In this document: one piece after another, positions 51,744 through 59,636 of the stretch
Layout of the letters: each line of letters begins with the position of its first letter
How positions within the stretch are numbered: the first letter of the stretch is position 1
Assembly: GCA_003168375.1 (NCBI GenBank)
Contig: PMSI01000001.1
Location: 1,116,001 to 1,180,000, forward strand
Length of the DNA: 64,000 nucleotides
Direction: 5' to 3'
Source of the DNA: Vulcanimicrobiota bacterium
GTDB taxonomy: Bacteria > Vulcanimicrobiota > Vulcanimicrobiia > Vulcanimicrobiales > Vulcanimicrobiaceae
Program-made: the position numbers and the translations under genes
Notes under the pieces: model-generated
Told to the model about the DNA's origin: nothing
Seen by the model: only the letters and a program-made list of their open reading frames with translations
Databases searched by the model: none

Positions 51744-52862
51744 ATGAGTTCGGCGATGGTGACGCGTGCCGAGGCCGGCGTGGGTTCGGCTGAGGATCCT
51801 GTCGAGTACTACTTCGACCAGGCGTGGAGCGATGGGTTGCCGGTCGTGCCGCCGACGCAAGCGAAGATCGACGCGGTCGTCGACGCGCTGGGCGGCGATC
51901 CGGAGTTTTCGGAGGCGCTGATCCCGCCCCGGCGCGGCACCCTGACGCGCGAAGTGCTCGCGATCAACATGGTGATGGCCGGCTGCAAGCCGGAGTACGC
52001 GCCGGTCGTGCGCGCCGCGATGCTCGCGCTGTGCACCAAGCAGTGGAACCTCAACGGCGTGCAGGCGACCACGCACATGGCGGCGCCGCTGCTGATCGTG
52101 AACGGCCCGGTCCGCAATGCGATCGGGATGAACGCCGGCCACAACGTGTTCGGTTCGGGCAACCGCGCCAACGCGACGATCGGGCGCGCGATCCGACTGA
52201 TCCTGCTCACCGTCGGCGGCGCGATCCCAGGCGATCTCGACAAGAGCACGCTGGGACATCCCGGCAAGTACACGTACTGCATCGCCGAGAACGAAGAGCT
52301 GAGCCCGTGGGCGCCGTACCACGTCGAGCACGGCATGGCGCCCGAGGACAGCACGGTGTTCGTCATTGCGGCCGAGCCGCCGCACAGCGTGGTGAATCAC
52401 GTCGCGAACGACGCGCAGGGCGTCCTCGACAGCATCGTCTCGGCGATGAGCACGTTCGCGCACAACAACGCCGTCGCGAGCGGCTCGTGCGCGGTCGTGA
52501 TCGGGCCGGAGCACGCGACGACGATCGCCTCCTCCGGGTTCTCGCGGCTCGACGTGCGCAGCTATCTCTGGATGAACGCGGGCAACACCTGGGGTGAGAT
52601 CAGCTTCAACGATCGCTACGCCGGCGGCGGCAAGGTCTACAACAAGGCGCTGCCCGCGTGGTACAAGCGCGAGACGAACGCGCGGATCCCGATCGTGCCG
52701 ACGCCGGACGACATCCATCTGTTCGTCGCCGGCGGCGCAGCAGGCCGCTTCTCGGCGTTCATCCCGGGCTGGGGCCGCATGACGAGCCCCGTCCTCCGCA
52801 AGATCGACGGCAGCGCGCCGCCGACCGGCGCGGTGTGCGCCGACGGAACGTGCGCACTCTAG
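51744..52862 (+). CDS. DGLPVVPPT-family protein, probable partner of the UGSC selenoprotein
   Basis: This is a 372-residue cytoplasmic protein with WSDGLPVVPPTQAKID near residue 28, INMVMAGCKPEYAPVV, THMAAPLLIVNGP, GSGNRANATIGRAIRLI and HPGKYTYCIAENEE. This sequence family is, as I recall, encoded next to or fused with UGSC-motif proteins in other bacteria. The C-terminus carries a Cys pair (VCADGTCAL) that could be redox active. The UGSC-type gene lies about 1.8 kb downstream (54647-55183), separated by two low-GC genes. The reaction is not known; redox or dehalogenation-like chemistry has been suggested for UGSC-type proteins. Confidence 0.65.
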   Translation: MSSAMVTRAEAGVGSAEDPVEYYFDQAWSDGLPVVPPTQAKIDAVVDALGGDPEFSEALIPPRRGTLTREVLAINMVMAGCKPEYAPVVRAAMLALCTKQWNLNGVQATTHMAAPLLIVNGPVRNAIGMNAGHNVFGSGNRANATIGRAIRLILLTVGGAIPGDLDKSTLGHPGKYTYCIAENEELSPWAPYHVEHGMAPEDSTVFVIAAEPPHSVVNHVANDAQGVLDSIVSAMSTFAHNNAVASGSCAVVIGPEHATTIASSGFSRLDVRSYLWMNAGNTWGEISFNDRYAGGGKVYNKALPAWYKRETNARIPIVPTPDDIHLFVAGGAAGRFSAFIPGWGRMTSPVLRKIDGSAPPTGAVCADGTCAL

Positions 52863-52884
52863 CGACCATGGTGAGGTAAAGCCA

Positions 52885-53472
52885 ATGCCCGTAAGGCGCG
52901 TGCTAAAGCTGAATGGATACGCAGGTGGCGCTGATCAGGTCAGTGCTGACTACCGATTTGCGCCGCATGTCGATTCAATGGGTGCACAGTGCTTCTCGAG
53001 ACGGCCTAAGCTTGAACTGGGCGACTTAGTGTACCTGTGCACCATGTACAAGTCGGCTGATCGAACGACCAAACGTGCGATCTATGGCCGCGGAGCCGTG
53101 GATCGCGTTCAAGTCGACCACGATGTCATGCCGAGCGGGCTTTTCGACGGCATCCTCCGGAAGCCGGATCGAATTACCGATTGGTTTCGCGTTGTATGGC
53201 TTAGAGACATTGAAATTGTGCAATGTGCGTTGTGCGATGCACCGCATCCATACGACGCAGCTGCGTTTGCGCACCCGCTTTCGCTGAGGTCGACGCGACA
53301 AGGGAGCCATTTCTTTCCGCCGGAAAACCAGATGGCGGAAATCGATGACGCATTGAATCATAACTTCGAGCGATATGGTGCCGAGCGCCGCGAGAGGCCG
53401 GATGGTATTTGGTGGAACGACTCCTTGCCACATGAACGACACTTGTTTCGAAGCGACTTTGAGCAAGACTAA
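52885..53472 (+). CDS. Hypothetical protein, possible PUA/EVE-like region
   Basis: This 195-residue protein has clearly lower GC than the flanking genes. It contains LGDLVYLCTMYKSADRTTKRAIYGRGAV and IEIVQCALCDAP, a pattern resembling EVE/PUA-type beta-barrels, then an acidic tail. No enzyme motif is seen. Together with the next gene it separates the DGLPVVPPT gene from the UGSC gene and looks acquired. Confidence 0.5.
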   Translation: MPVRRVLKLNGYAGGADQVSADYRFAPHVDSMGAQCFSRRPKLELGDLVYLCTMYKSADRTTKRAIYGRGAVDRVQVDHDVMPSGLFDGILRKPDRITDWFRVVWLRDIEIVQCALCDAPHPYDAAAFAHPLSLRSTRQGSHFFPPENQMAEIDDALNHNFERYGAERRERPDGIWWNDSLPHERHLFRSDFEQD

Positions 53473-53599
53473 GTAGAGAGGTGAGGCGTCTCAGGCTCTC
53501 AGCGGTGACGTGTCTTTGGCTCGACTGTCGCCTTTAGCGACGCAAACGAATCTAGCCATGTGCTCCCGTCGTTGCGTCGCCAGCGATTAGGCGCAATCG

Positions 53600-54511
53600 C
53601 TAACGATAGTAGAGGGTGGTCTGGCCCAGTCGCGGGTGCGTTAACGGGATCGTAATCGAACCGCCTTTCACGGCGAATGTCGCGGGAAACGGCTTTTGTC
53701 CATTTCGGCAGTCAGCATTCATCTCGTCGACGGTGAGAGAATAGACGAGTGCGCCGTTCATCGACACCGGTCCGGTCACGCGCAAGGCGATTGCGGTGTG
53801 CTTACCGCCGGACCAGGTCCATTGATATTGGTCGCCGGCCTTTGGAACGTACTTCGATGTGATGACGCTGTAGCCGCCGTACGCTGTTGGCGACGGTAGC
53901 AAGCCCATCCACTTGCGTTGGAATGCTACCCAATAGGTGCACTGCCCATAGATTCGACTGGATATCGCCGGGATGACCTGCTCGTACTGCACAGCTTCCA
54001 GGCCGGTTGCAGTACGGATCCTCAGTGAAGTGGAGACTCCTCCGGCAGGCCATGGCATTGTCGGATCGAGCGTGATCGTCGCCGATTGCCAACTGGTGAT
54101 TCGCACAGCCTGTCCGTTCAGCGTGGCGGTCCCCATTGCGTTGCCGAAGTTCTTTCCGTAGACCGTCCAAGGGTACACGCCGGGCGTATCGTTGACGACA
54201 CGATCATCGTTGTAGTTGCTGCCGCAGTTCCCCATCGCAGCGAGTCCATTGCTGATGCCGGCGTCTGCATTCGATATTCCGCCGATGGAACTGATCTGCG
54301 GTGTCGGTATCGGGGTAGGCCGTGGGGTCGGAGTCGGGATTGGTTTCGCAGGCGCGGGCGGAAGCTTTGTGGCGGGAGCAAGCGCGGGTGCTTCCATCGG
54401 CGGTGTCGCTGTGGCTGCGCTCTGGGCCGGCACGTAAGATGATCTGCCTCCGCAACCCGGCAGAAACGCCACCATGAGTGTAACGACGGCGTAACAAAGA
54501 AGGCGTTTCAT
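53600..54511 (-). CDS. Lipoprotein with IPT/TIG-like and CHAP-like domains
   Basis: This is a 303-residue lipoprotein. The signal MKRLLCYAVVTLMVAFLPGC has the lipobox LPGC and is followed by a long Pro/Thr/Ala linker. The middle, YPWTVYGKNFGNAMGTATLNGQAVRITSWQSATITLDPTMPW, resembles an IPT/TIG Ig-like fold. The C-terminal part has GQCTYWVAFQRKW and later SGGKHTAIALRV. This matches the Cys and His positions of CHAP amidases (GxCTxYV ... GHVAxV), which cleave peptidoglycan cross-bridges. Lower GC than neighbouring DNA supports acquisition. Cell-wall hydrolase activity is inferred. Confidence 0.55.
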   Translation of the reverse strand: MKRLLCYAVVTLMVAFLPGCGGRSSYVPAQSAATATPPMEAPALAPATKLPPAPAKPIPTPTPRPTPIPTPQISSIGGISNADAGISNGLAAMGNCGSNYNDDRVVNDTPGVYPWTVYGKNFGNAMGTATLNGQAVRITSWQSATITLDPTMPWPAGGVSTSLRIRTATGLEAVQYEQVIPAISSRIYGQCTYWVAFQRKWMGLLPSPTAYGGYSVITSKYVPKAGDQYQWTWSGGKHTAIALRVTGPVSMNGALVYSLTVDEMNADCRNGQKPFPATFAVKGGSITIPLTHPRLGQTTLYYR

Positions 54512-54646
54512 TTTCTGGGACTCGAACATTCTGCCGGATATGGCGGGTCCGGGATCATAACACGTTCGTGCTGCGGAAGCAAGTGGCCCTTAGAACGTTG
54601 GCTCGTCCGTGCCGGAACGCGTGCGCTTTTCCGCGAAGAACGGGTC

Positions 54647-55183
54647 GTGGAACACCGCATCTACGATCCGCGCGGCGAGGTGCACGCCGAGCACCGCGAC
54701 CTCTCGCCGCGGGTTGCTTCGTTCGCCGGCTTGCGCCTTGGGGTTCTCGACAACACGAAGTGGAACGGCTGGCGCATCCTCGAGCGCACGGCGCAGCTGC
54801 TCGCCGAGCACACGCCGTTCGCGTCGGTGACGCGCTACAAGAAGGAGAGCTTCTCGGTCAACGCGGAGGACGAGCTGATCGCGCGGATCGCGGCGGAGAA
54901 CGACGTCGCGTTGATCGGGATCGGTGATTGAGGGAGCTGCACGTCGTGCTGTACGTACGACGCCGTCCGCCTGGAGGAGTCCGGCGTTCCCGCAGCCGTC
55001 GTCGTCACCACCGTCTTCGAACATGAGTCCGCCGTCCAGCGCGCCGCGCTCGGCATGGACGCGCTGCGGCCGGTCGTCGTGACGCACCCGCTGAGCACCC
55101 TCACCGCCGAGCAACTCGACGCCCGCGCCCACGAAGCCGCATCGCAAGTGCTCGCGATTTGGCAAGGGGCAGCGTCCGCGTGA
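54647..55183 (+). CDS. UGSC-family protein, predicted selenoprotein (Sec at the in-frame TGA 54929-54931)
   Basis: Read straight through one TGA, the frame encodes 178 residues: 94 residues ending ENDVALIGIGD, then TGA, then GSCTSCCTYDAVRLEESG to the final TGA at 55181. The residues around the stop spell U-G-S-C, the motif that names this selenoprotein family. The second half continues with family sequence (PAAVVVTTVFEH, VVVTHPL). A normal stop would leave 94 residues lacking the active site, and a downstream frame without a good start. A SECIS-like hairpin follows at 54942-54962. The start GTG 54647 (VEHRIYDPRGEV) fits the family. Whether the host has the Sec machinery cannot be seen here. 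Confidence 0.82.
54942..54962 (+). promoter_or_regulatory. Predicted bacterial SECIS element
   Basis: CGTCGT-GCTGTACGT-ACGACG forms a 6-bp stem, extendable by a G-T and a C-G pair, with a G at or next to the first base of the apical loop. The loop begins 16 nt after the TGA. Published bacterial SECIS criteria, as I recall them, are a loop 16-37 nt downstream with a G in its first two positions, and this hairpin meets them. Confidence 0.6.
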
Positions 55184-55195
55184 CGACGCGGGCGG

Positions 55196-55657
55196 CTAGG
55201 CTGCGCCGGCCGTCGTCGACGTCGGCGGTTTCGTCCCGCCGCCCGAGGCAAAGATCGCTCCCAGGACGAGGCTCAGAATGGCATTCGCCTTCGGAAACTG
55301 TTTCGACAAGAGATTCGTCAAGTCACCCAGGGAGCACGGACAGTCCGCCGGGTGTTGACGATACTGCATCGCCTGAAGATCGAATGCCACGACGACTCCG
55401 ATAACCGCCAGGGTCCAACACACCGACAGGACGACGACGGCGGGCACGAGGTAGCTGCGGCTCTCATCGTCCTTCTTGCCCGCGATGACGACGCCGATCG
55501 GTACTCCAAAGAGGCCTAGGATGGCCGTCACGAGATCGCCGATCGGCGCTTCGCTGAAGATCAGCCGCACCGCTGCTGCCGCTGCAATCGCGAACACCAT
55601 TCCGACTACGAAGATCAATGCGATGCCGCTATAGAATCGATTTAGAACATTGCTCAT
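55196..55657 (-). CDS. Membrane protein of unknown function
   Basis: This 153-residue protein has about three membrane helices (GIALIFVVGMVFAIAAAAAV, LVTAILGLFGVPIGVVIAG, VPAVVVLSVCWTLAVIGVVVAF). A soluble loop contains CPCSLGDLTNLLSKQFP, and the C-terminus is Gly/Thr-rich. Its ATG overlaps the stop of the preceding Tat-exported protein (ATGA), so the two are an operon. No family recognised. Confidence 0.6.
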   Translation of the reverse strand: MSNVLNRFYSGIALIFVVGMVFAIAAAAAVRLIFSEAPIGDLVTAILGLFGVPIGVVIAGKKDDESRSYLVPAVVVLSVCWTLAVIGVVVAFDLQAMQYRQHPADCPCSLGDLTNLLSKQFPKANAILSLVLGAIFASGGGTKPPTSTTAGAA

Positions 55658-56859
55658 GCCAATACAGCCGCCAAGGATGCGAATACTAAGTCGGCGATTT
55701 CCTTCGCCTTCTGGCGCAACGGCGATCCATAGTCAACCGGGGTCCATGGCACGCCTGGTGCGTTCAGTTGCTGCAGCGCATAGTCGAACTGAAATCCGTT
55801 CGCGGGCGTACTGGCCCCCACGAACCTCGTGACCCGAAACGCCATTCGCCCTTGAGGTGATCCCGGGACGAGGCTTTGCTTAAAACGGCGGTACTGCGTT
55901 CTCCAGTGCCCCACGTTTTTCGCCTGCTCGTCGAAGTACGGCGAGGTGTTGCGGTACAGCTGTGCACCGATGAATTCAGCGAGATACAGATCGAATTGCG
56001 CTCCCAGTTGAGAGGTCCCGACAACTTGATCTTGGATCACCGCGTCCGAGTCCAGCGGACGATCGGATTCCAGCGATGCTTCCAAGAACTGATCGAGTCT
56101 GGTCAATGCCTCGCCGATTGCTTGCTTATGTGCCTTGATCCGATCGACGAGGGAGGTTCGCGACTGAATGCGCTGCAGTGCGATTGGATCGCGCGGGTGC
56201 GGGTCTATGAGCACGGATTGCGCGATATCGAAGTCTCCTCGAGCAAGGCTCACTCTCGAGAGTCCGATCCTTGCCTCATCAGAACCGCGCGCCGCAAGCG
56301 TCCTGTACGCGGACGCGGCTTCGTTAGTCTTACCTTGAGCGTACTTGATGTTTGCTACGTCAAGAAGCGCCGTCGAATTCCCCGACGCGTACGATGAAAG
56401 AAGCGCCTCTGCTTGATCGTCCATTCCGATTCTAAAAGCGTACGTACCGGCGGACAGGCGATCGTTGGTATAGAGTGCATACTGCAGTTTTTGGTGCAGC
56501 GAGGAGTACAGCTCATCAAGATCGATCGTAGCGCCTGGTATCGGATTGCCGTTCGCATCCTTGAAGACGAGCTTCGCGAGATTCGTACCGAACGGAAAGT
56601 GGCCCGCAGGCGGGAGCAAGCCGATACCCACCAGCTCGACGGAGTCGTCAGTTGGCATCGAGTAGTCGATTGAGACCTGATAGCCTAGACCGGTCTTCTC
56701 GAGGCGCCGGAAGATCAAAGATGGATCGGAGGGATCTGCACGCGAGAAACGCGGCGGCAGCAGGACCGCCGCGCCAAAGCTCGCTGCGAACGTCCTCCGC
56801 GAGAGAGTTCCGCGCACTGAGACACCCGCGGGCCCGAACGATCGGCGACCTGACACCAT
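55654..56859 (-). CDS. Tat-exported protein of unknown function
   Basis: This is a 401-residue protein with a twin-arginine signal (LSRRTFAASFGAAVLLPPRFSRA). The body has a beta-rich N-terminal part (GLGYQVSIDYSMPTDDSVELVG), then helices with a TPR-like run (ANIKYAQGKTNEAASAYRTLAARGSDEARIGLSRVSLARG). Intermediate GC suggests a different origin from the neighbouring cytochrome gene. It is co-transcribed with the small membrane protein that follows. The function is unknown. Confidence 0.6.
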   Translation of the reverse strand: MVSGRRSFGPAGVSVRGTLSRRTFAASFGAAVLLPPRFSRADPSDPSLIFRRLEKTGLGYQVSIDYSMPTDDSVELVGIGLLPPAGHFPFGTNLAKLVFKDANGNPIPGATIDLDELYSSLHQKLQYALYTNDRLSAGTYAFRIGMDDQAEALLSSYASGNSTALLDVANIKYAQGKTNEAASAYRTLAARGSDEARIGLSRVSLARGDFDIAQSVLIDPHPRDPIALQRIQSRTSLVDRIKAHKQAIGEALTRLDQFLEASLESDRPLDSDAVIQDQVVGTSQLGAQFDLYLAEFIGAQLYRNTSPYFDEQAKNVGHWRTQYRRFKQSLVPGSPQGRMAFRVTRFVGASTPANGFQFDYALQQLNAPGVPWTPVDYGSPLRQKAKEIADLVFASLAAVLA

Positions 56860-56982
56860 CGTCTACTTCCCCCAAACGAGTTACGCTGGTCTTCGCCGAT
56901 ACTACCCAGTTACCTTGCTTTGCTGGGCGAAACGACCTACTTGAGGTCGTAACCATGGAGCAGGGGACCGTTTGCTTCGGAG

Positions 56983-58209
56983 CTACTTCACCGTAACCAG
57001 CCCGACGCGGTTGACGCCGCTGCAGGCCATCGCGATATTGCCGTCGCGGGTGACCATCATGTTGCGGACGACGCCGCCGCCCGACGGGATCGCCCACGTC
57101 TGGAAGCGTTGCGCTGCCGGATCGAAGCGGACCAGCGTGTTCGGACGCACGCCGGATTCGCTGTACCAGATCGCGCCTTTCAAGAACACGATGCCGTACG
57201 GTCGCGAATTCGGGCCGCCGGGCGACGGAAACTCGGTGACGCTGCCGGTCTTCGGATCGAAGCGGCCGAGGTAGCCGCGCGCGTAGTCGGAGTACCACAT
57301 CACGTCGTCGGGTTCGATCGCGATCCGGCGCGGGCGCGCGCCGGCGTTCGGCAGCGGGTACTCGCGGATCGCCATCGTCGCCGGGTCGATGCTCGCGATC
57401 TTGTTGCTGCCGAACTCGACGTACCACGGCACGTTCTTCGAGTCGATGACCATCCCGTACGGATTCGAGCGCGCCGTCGGCGAGGTGACCAGCTTGACAT
57501 CACCGGTCTTCGGCACGAGGCGTCCGAGCATATTGGCGCCTTGCACGGTGAACCACAGCGTGCCGTTGCGATCGAACAGCGGCGTGTGCGGATCACGCGC
57601 CGCCGGATCGAGCTTGTACTCGGTGAACGTGCCGGTGCGCGGGTCGAGCTTCCCGATGTATGCTTTGAAGTTCGCGGTGAACCAGATGTTGCCGTCGGCG
57701 TCTTCGACGAGCCCATGCGGGCCTGAATCCGCGACGCGTGCACGGTACTCTTTGAACGTGCCGGTCTTCGGATCGAGCCGGCCGAGCACGTTCGCCATCT
57801 GACCGGTGTACCAAATGGAGCCGTCCGCCGCGGCGAGCGGATCGTGCGGCCGCGACCCTGCGGTCGGGACGACCCACTCCTGAATCGACGCCTGCGCGCT
57901 GCCGGGGATCAGCACCGCGACCGGCTCCGCCTTCGGCGGAAAGCTCTTCGTCAGATACGCGACGACGGCGTTCGTCTGATCCGGCGGAAGTTTCGCGCCG
58001 GCGTTCACCATCATCGCGACCACGTTGCGCCAACCGTCGCGGTCGTAGCCGGCGCGCGTCACGCGGTCGATGCTGTGGCACGTCGCGCAGCTCGCGGCGA
58101 CGATCTCCTTGCCGGGACCGTCTGGGAGCGGCGGCGTTTGGCTGCGCACCGGTAGCGCGCTGCAGAGCAGCACCGCAGCGATCAGGGGCAAGGCGTAGCG
58201 TATCGTCAT
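56983..58209 (-). CDS. Cytochrome c domain fused to a virginiamycin-B-lyase-type (Vgb) beta-propeller
   Basis: This is a 408-residue periplasmic protein. A signal peptide precedes a cytochrome c domain with CATCH (41-45) and a possible distal Met in VVAMMVNAG. From about residue 115 it is a seven-bladed propeller with strong Vgb repeats: GSIWYTGQMANVLGRLDPKTGTFKEY, GNIWFTANFKAYIGKLDPRTGTFTEY, GTLWFTVQGANMLGRLVPKTG. True Vgb lyases use a His/Glu pair to open streptogramins; here the fusion to a heme suggests an oxidoreductase or electron-transfer sensor instead. The combination resembles the PQQ dehydrogenase of this window in design. Confidence 0.8.
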   Translation of the reverse strand: MTIRYALPLIAAVLLCSALPVRSQTPPLPDGPGKEIVAASCATCHSIDRVTRAGYDRDGWRNVVAMMVNAGAKLPPDQTNAVVAYLTKSFPPKAEPVAVLIPGSAQASIQEWVVPTAGSRPHDPLAAADGSIWYTGQMANVLGRLDPKTGTFKEYRARVADSGPHGLVEDADGNIWFTANFKAYIGKLDPRTGTFTEYKLDPAARDPHTPLFDRNGTLWFTVQGANMLGRLVPKTGDVKLVTSPTARSNPYGMVIDSKNVPWYVEFGSNKIASIDPATMAIREYPLPNAGARPRRIAIEPDDVMWYSDYARGYLGRFDPKTGSVTEFPSPGGPNSRPYGIVFLKGAIWYSESGVRPNTLVRFDPAAQRFQTWAIPSGGGVVRNMMVTRDGNIAMACSGVNRVGLVTVK

Positions 58210-58298
58210 CGGCTCGACCTCCCAACCGCAGACTTCGATGCCGCCCGGCCGACCCCCACGCCGCCGGCCGCCGGCGAAGCCGAGATTAGTCCGGCCGC

Positions 58299-58327
58299 TT
58301 GACTCGCGTATCGGTACGCGATACGAT
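58299..58327 (+). promoter_or_regulatory. HigBA promoter with operator palindrome (module 2)
   Basis: TTGACT (58299-58304) and TACGAT (58322-58327) are separated by exactly 17 bp, as in module 1. The palindrome GTATCG-GTACG-CGATAC (58308-58324) fills the spacer and overlaps the -10. HigA binding would exclude RNA polymerase. Confidence 0.75.
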
Positions 58328-58334
58328 AGGCGGG

Positions 58335-58622
58335 GTGGAGTTCAAGGATCGCGGGACGGAGGACATCTTTGACGGCAACCCGAGCAAGGCTGCCCGCCGT
58401 ACGCTGCCTACGGAACTCCACGTAGCCGCAACCGAGTTGCTCGACTCGCTGGGCGCAGCCACCACGCTGGGCGACTTGGCTGCGATTTCCGGAGCGTACT
58501 TCGAAAAGCTCAAGGGTGACCGTAAAGGCCAATACTCGCTCCGGATAAACAAGTACTATCGCGTCTGCTTCAACTGGACCGACGACGGTGCTCTCGACGT
58601 CGAGATCACAGACTACCACTGA
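58335..58622 (+). CDS. higB: HigB-family RelE-like toxin (module 2)
   Basis: This 95-residue HigB toxin is similar to module 1 in the C-terminal strand pattern QYSLRINKYYRVCFNW ... DVEITDYH and in the N-terminal helix AARRTLPTELHVAATELLDSL. GTG 58335 is only 7 nt after the -10 hexamer, so the transcript is probably leaderless. The core EFKDRGTEDIFDG replaces the DFADRATADLYNG of the other copy, so the two toxins are paralogues. HigA must be made to neutralise it. Confidence 0.85.
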   Translation: MEFKDRGTEDIFDGNPSKAARRTLPTELHVAATELLDSLGAATTLGDLAAISGAYFEKLKGDRKGQYSLRINKYYRVCFNWTDDGALDVEITDYH

Positions 58623-58682
58623 TTCTCAGTATTCTTTTCTACGCTCGCCTATGTGAGCGACTCTTATAACATGAGTTGTAGT

Positions 58683-59024
58683 ATGCGTCTTCCTCGCAAC
58701 CGCCGGCCGACGCCGCCCGGCCGAATCCTCGTGCGCCAGTTCCTCGAACCACTTGGCGTCACGCTGACGGACTTCGCAGGCCGCATCGGTGTCACGCGCG
58801 CACGTCTAAGCGAGATCGCCAACGGCAAACGCGGTGTCACGCCTGACACGGCGCTGCGTCTCGGCCAAGTCCTTGGAACCTCCCCTGTGTTCTGGCTGAA
58901 CCTTCAGCTGAACGTCGATCTGTGGGATGCGCTGCACTCCGATACCGCTGCCGAGATCCGTCGTCTCAAGCCCGTCGCATCGGTCCGCGGCGAAGGCCGC
59001 ATCGCCGTACGCGCCGCGTCTTAA
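58683..59024 (+). CDS. higA: HigA-family antitoxin (module 2)
   Basis: This 113-residue XRE antitoxin has RRPTPPGRILVRQFLEPLGVTLTDFAGRIGVTRARLSEIANGKRGVTPDTALRLGQVLG, the same HigA core as module 1. It lies 60 bp after the toxin, a wider gap than the 10 bp of module 1. ATGs at 58671 and 58683 are both possible; the latter begins MRLPRNRRPTPPG like the first copy. Confidence 0.85.
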   Translation: MRLPRNRRPTPPGRILVRQFLEPLGVTLTDFAGRIGVTRARLSEIANGKRGVTPDTALRLGQVLGTSPVFWLNLQLNVDLWDALHSDTAAEIRRLKPVASVRGEGRIAVRAAS

Positions 59025-59082
59025 GCGAAGATCAGGTGGCTGATCGTGTCGGCCATGGACCCTGCAGGAGGTCTCGCGGCGC

Positions 59083-59385
59083 CTACGCGTCGTGGTCGGC
59101 GAGGGTATAGAGCCACCAGCGCGGCGTTTCGCGGCGCGCTTTGCGGTCGAAGTACACCACCGCGACGCGGCCGTCGTCGAGTTCGACCTCGTACCAGTGC
59201 CGCGCGAGGTAGGTGTCGCCGCGGTCGGTGTTCGTCGAGCGCCAGGTTCGGCGCACGTCGTGGACGACGAGCCGCTGCGTCCGCCAGCCGAACTCTTTCG
59301 GCAGCGCGGGTTCCCCGCGGCTCAGCGCGCCGTTGTCGACGCACTCGGCCGATGCGCGGAGCGCCTCGCTGACGAAGTCCGGCAC
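59083..59385 (-). CDS. DUF6504-like protein
   Basis: This 100-residue protein has FGWRTQRLVVHDVRRTWRSTN and YLARHWYEVELDDGRVAVVYFDRKARRETPRWWLYTL. This pattern, with aromatic RWW near the end, is found in small proteins often encoded near DNA-repair or cell-division genes in actinobacteria (DUF6504 type). Start GTG 59385 lies 7 bp after the XRE gene stop. The role is unknown. Confidence 0.65.
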   Translation of the reverse strand: MPDFVSEALRASAECVDNGALSRGEPALPKEFGWRTQRLVVHDVRRTWRSTNTDRGDTYLARHWYEVELDDGRVAVVYFDRKARRETPRWWLYTLADHDA

Positions 59386-59392
59386 GAGCGCG

Positions 59393-59635
59393 CTACGCGC
59401 CGCCTGCGTAGTCGCGGAACGGCGTGATGCGCCCGCCGAAGATCTCCGTCGCGTCGACACCGTACGCGCGCGCCACGACCGCGAGCTCATCGTCGGTCAG
59501 TGCGATGAGGCCGGCCTCCGCCTCGCTGAGCCGCTCGACCGGGATCTGCGTCGCCGACGCAGCCGCGTCGAGGTCGAGCCCCGCCTGCGTGCGCAGCCGC
59601 ACGAGATGTCCGCCGACCTCTTCCAGCAATCCCAT
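59393..59635 (-). CDS. Small XRE-type helix-turn-helix protein
   Basis: This 80-residue protein is a single helix-turn-helix: VRLRTQAGLDLDAAASATQIPVERLSEAEAGLIALTDDELAVVARAYGVDATEIF. It starts 1 bp after the amidase stop and is followed by the DUF6504-like gene, so it belongs to an amidase-XRE-DUF6504 operon. It may regulate that operon or act as a metabolic switch. There is no effector domain. Confidence 0.7.
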   Translation of the reverse strand: MGLLEEVGGHLVRLRTQAGLDLDAAASATQIPVERLSEAEAGLIALTDDELAVVARAYGVDATEIFGGRITPFRDYAGGA

Positions 59636-59636
59636 G

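Noticed and set aside
54929-54931. An ordinary stop codon ending a 94-residue protein
   Set aside because: Family-like sequence continues in the same frame directly after it and the codon falls exactly at the U of the UGSC motif, with a fitting hairpin downstream.
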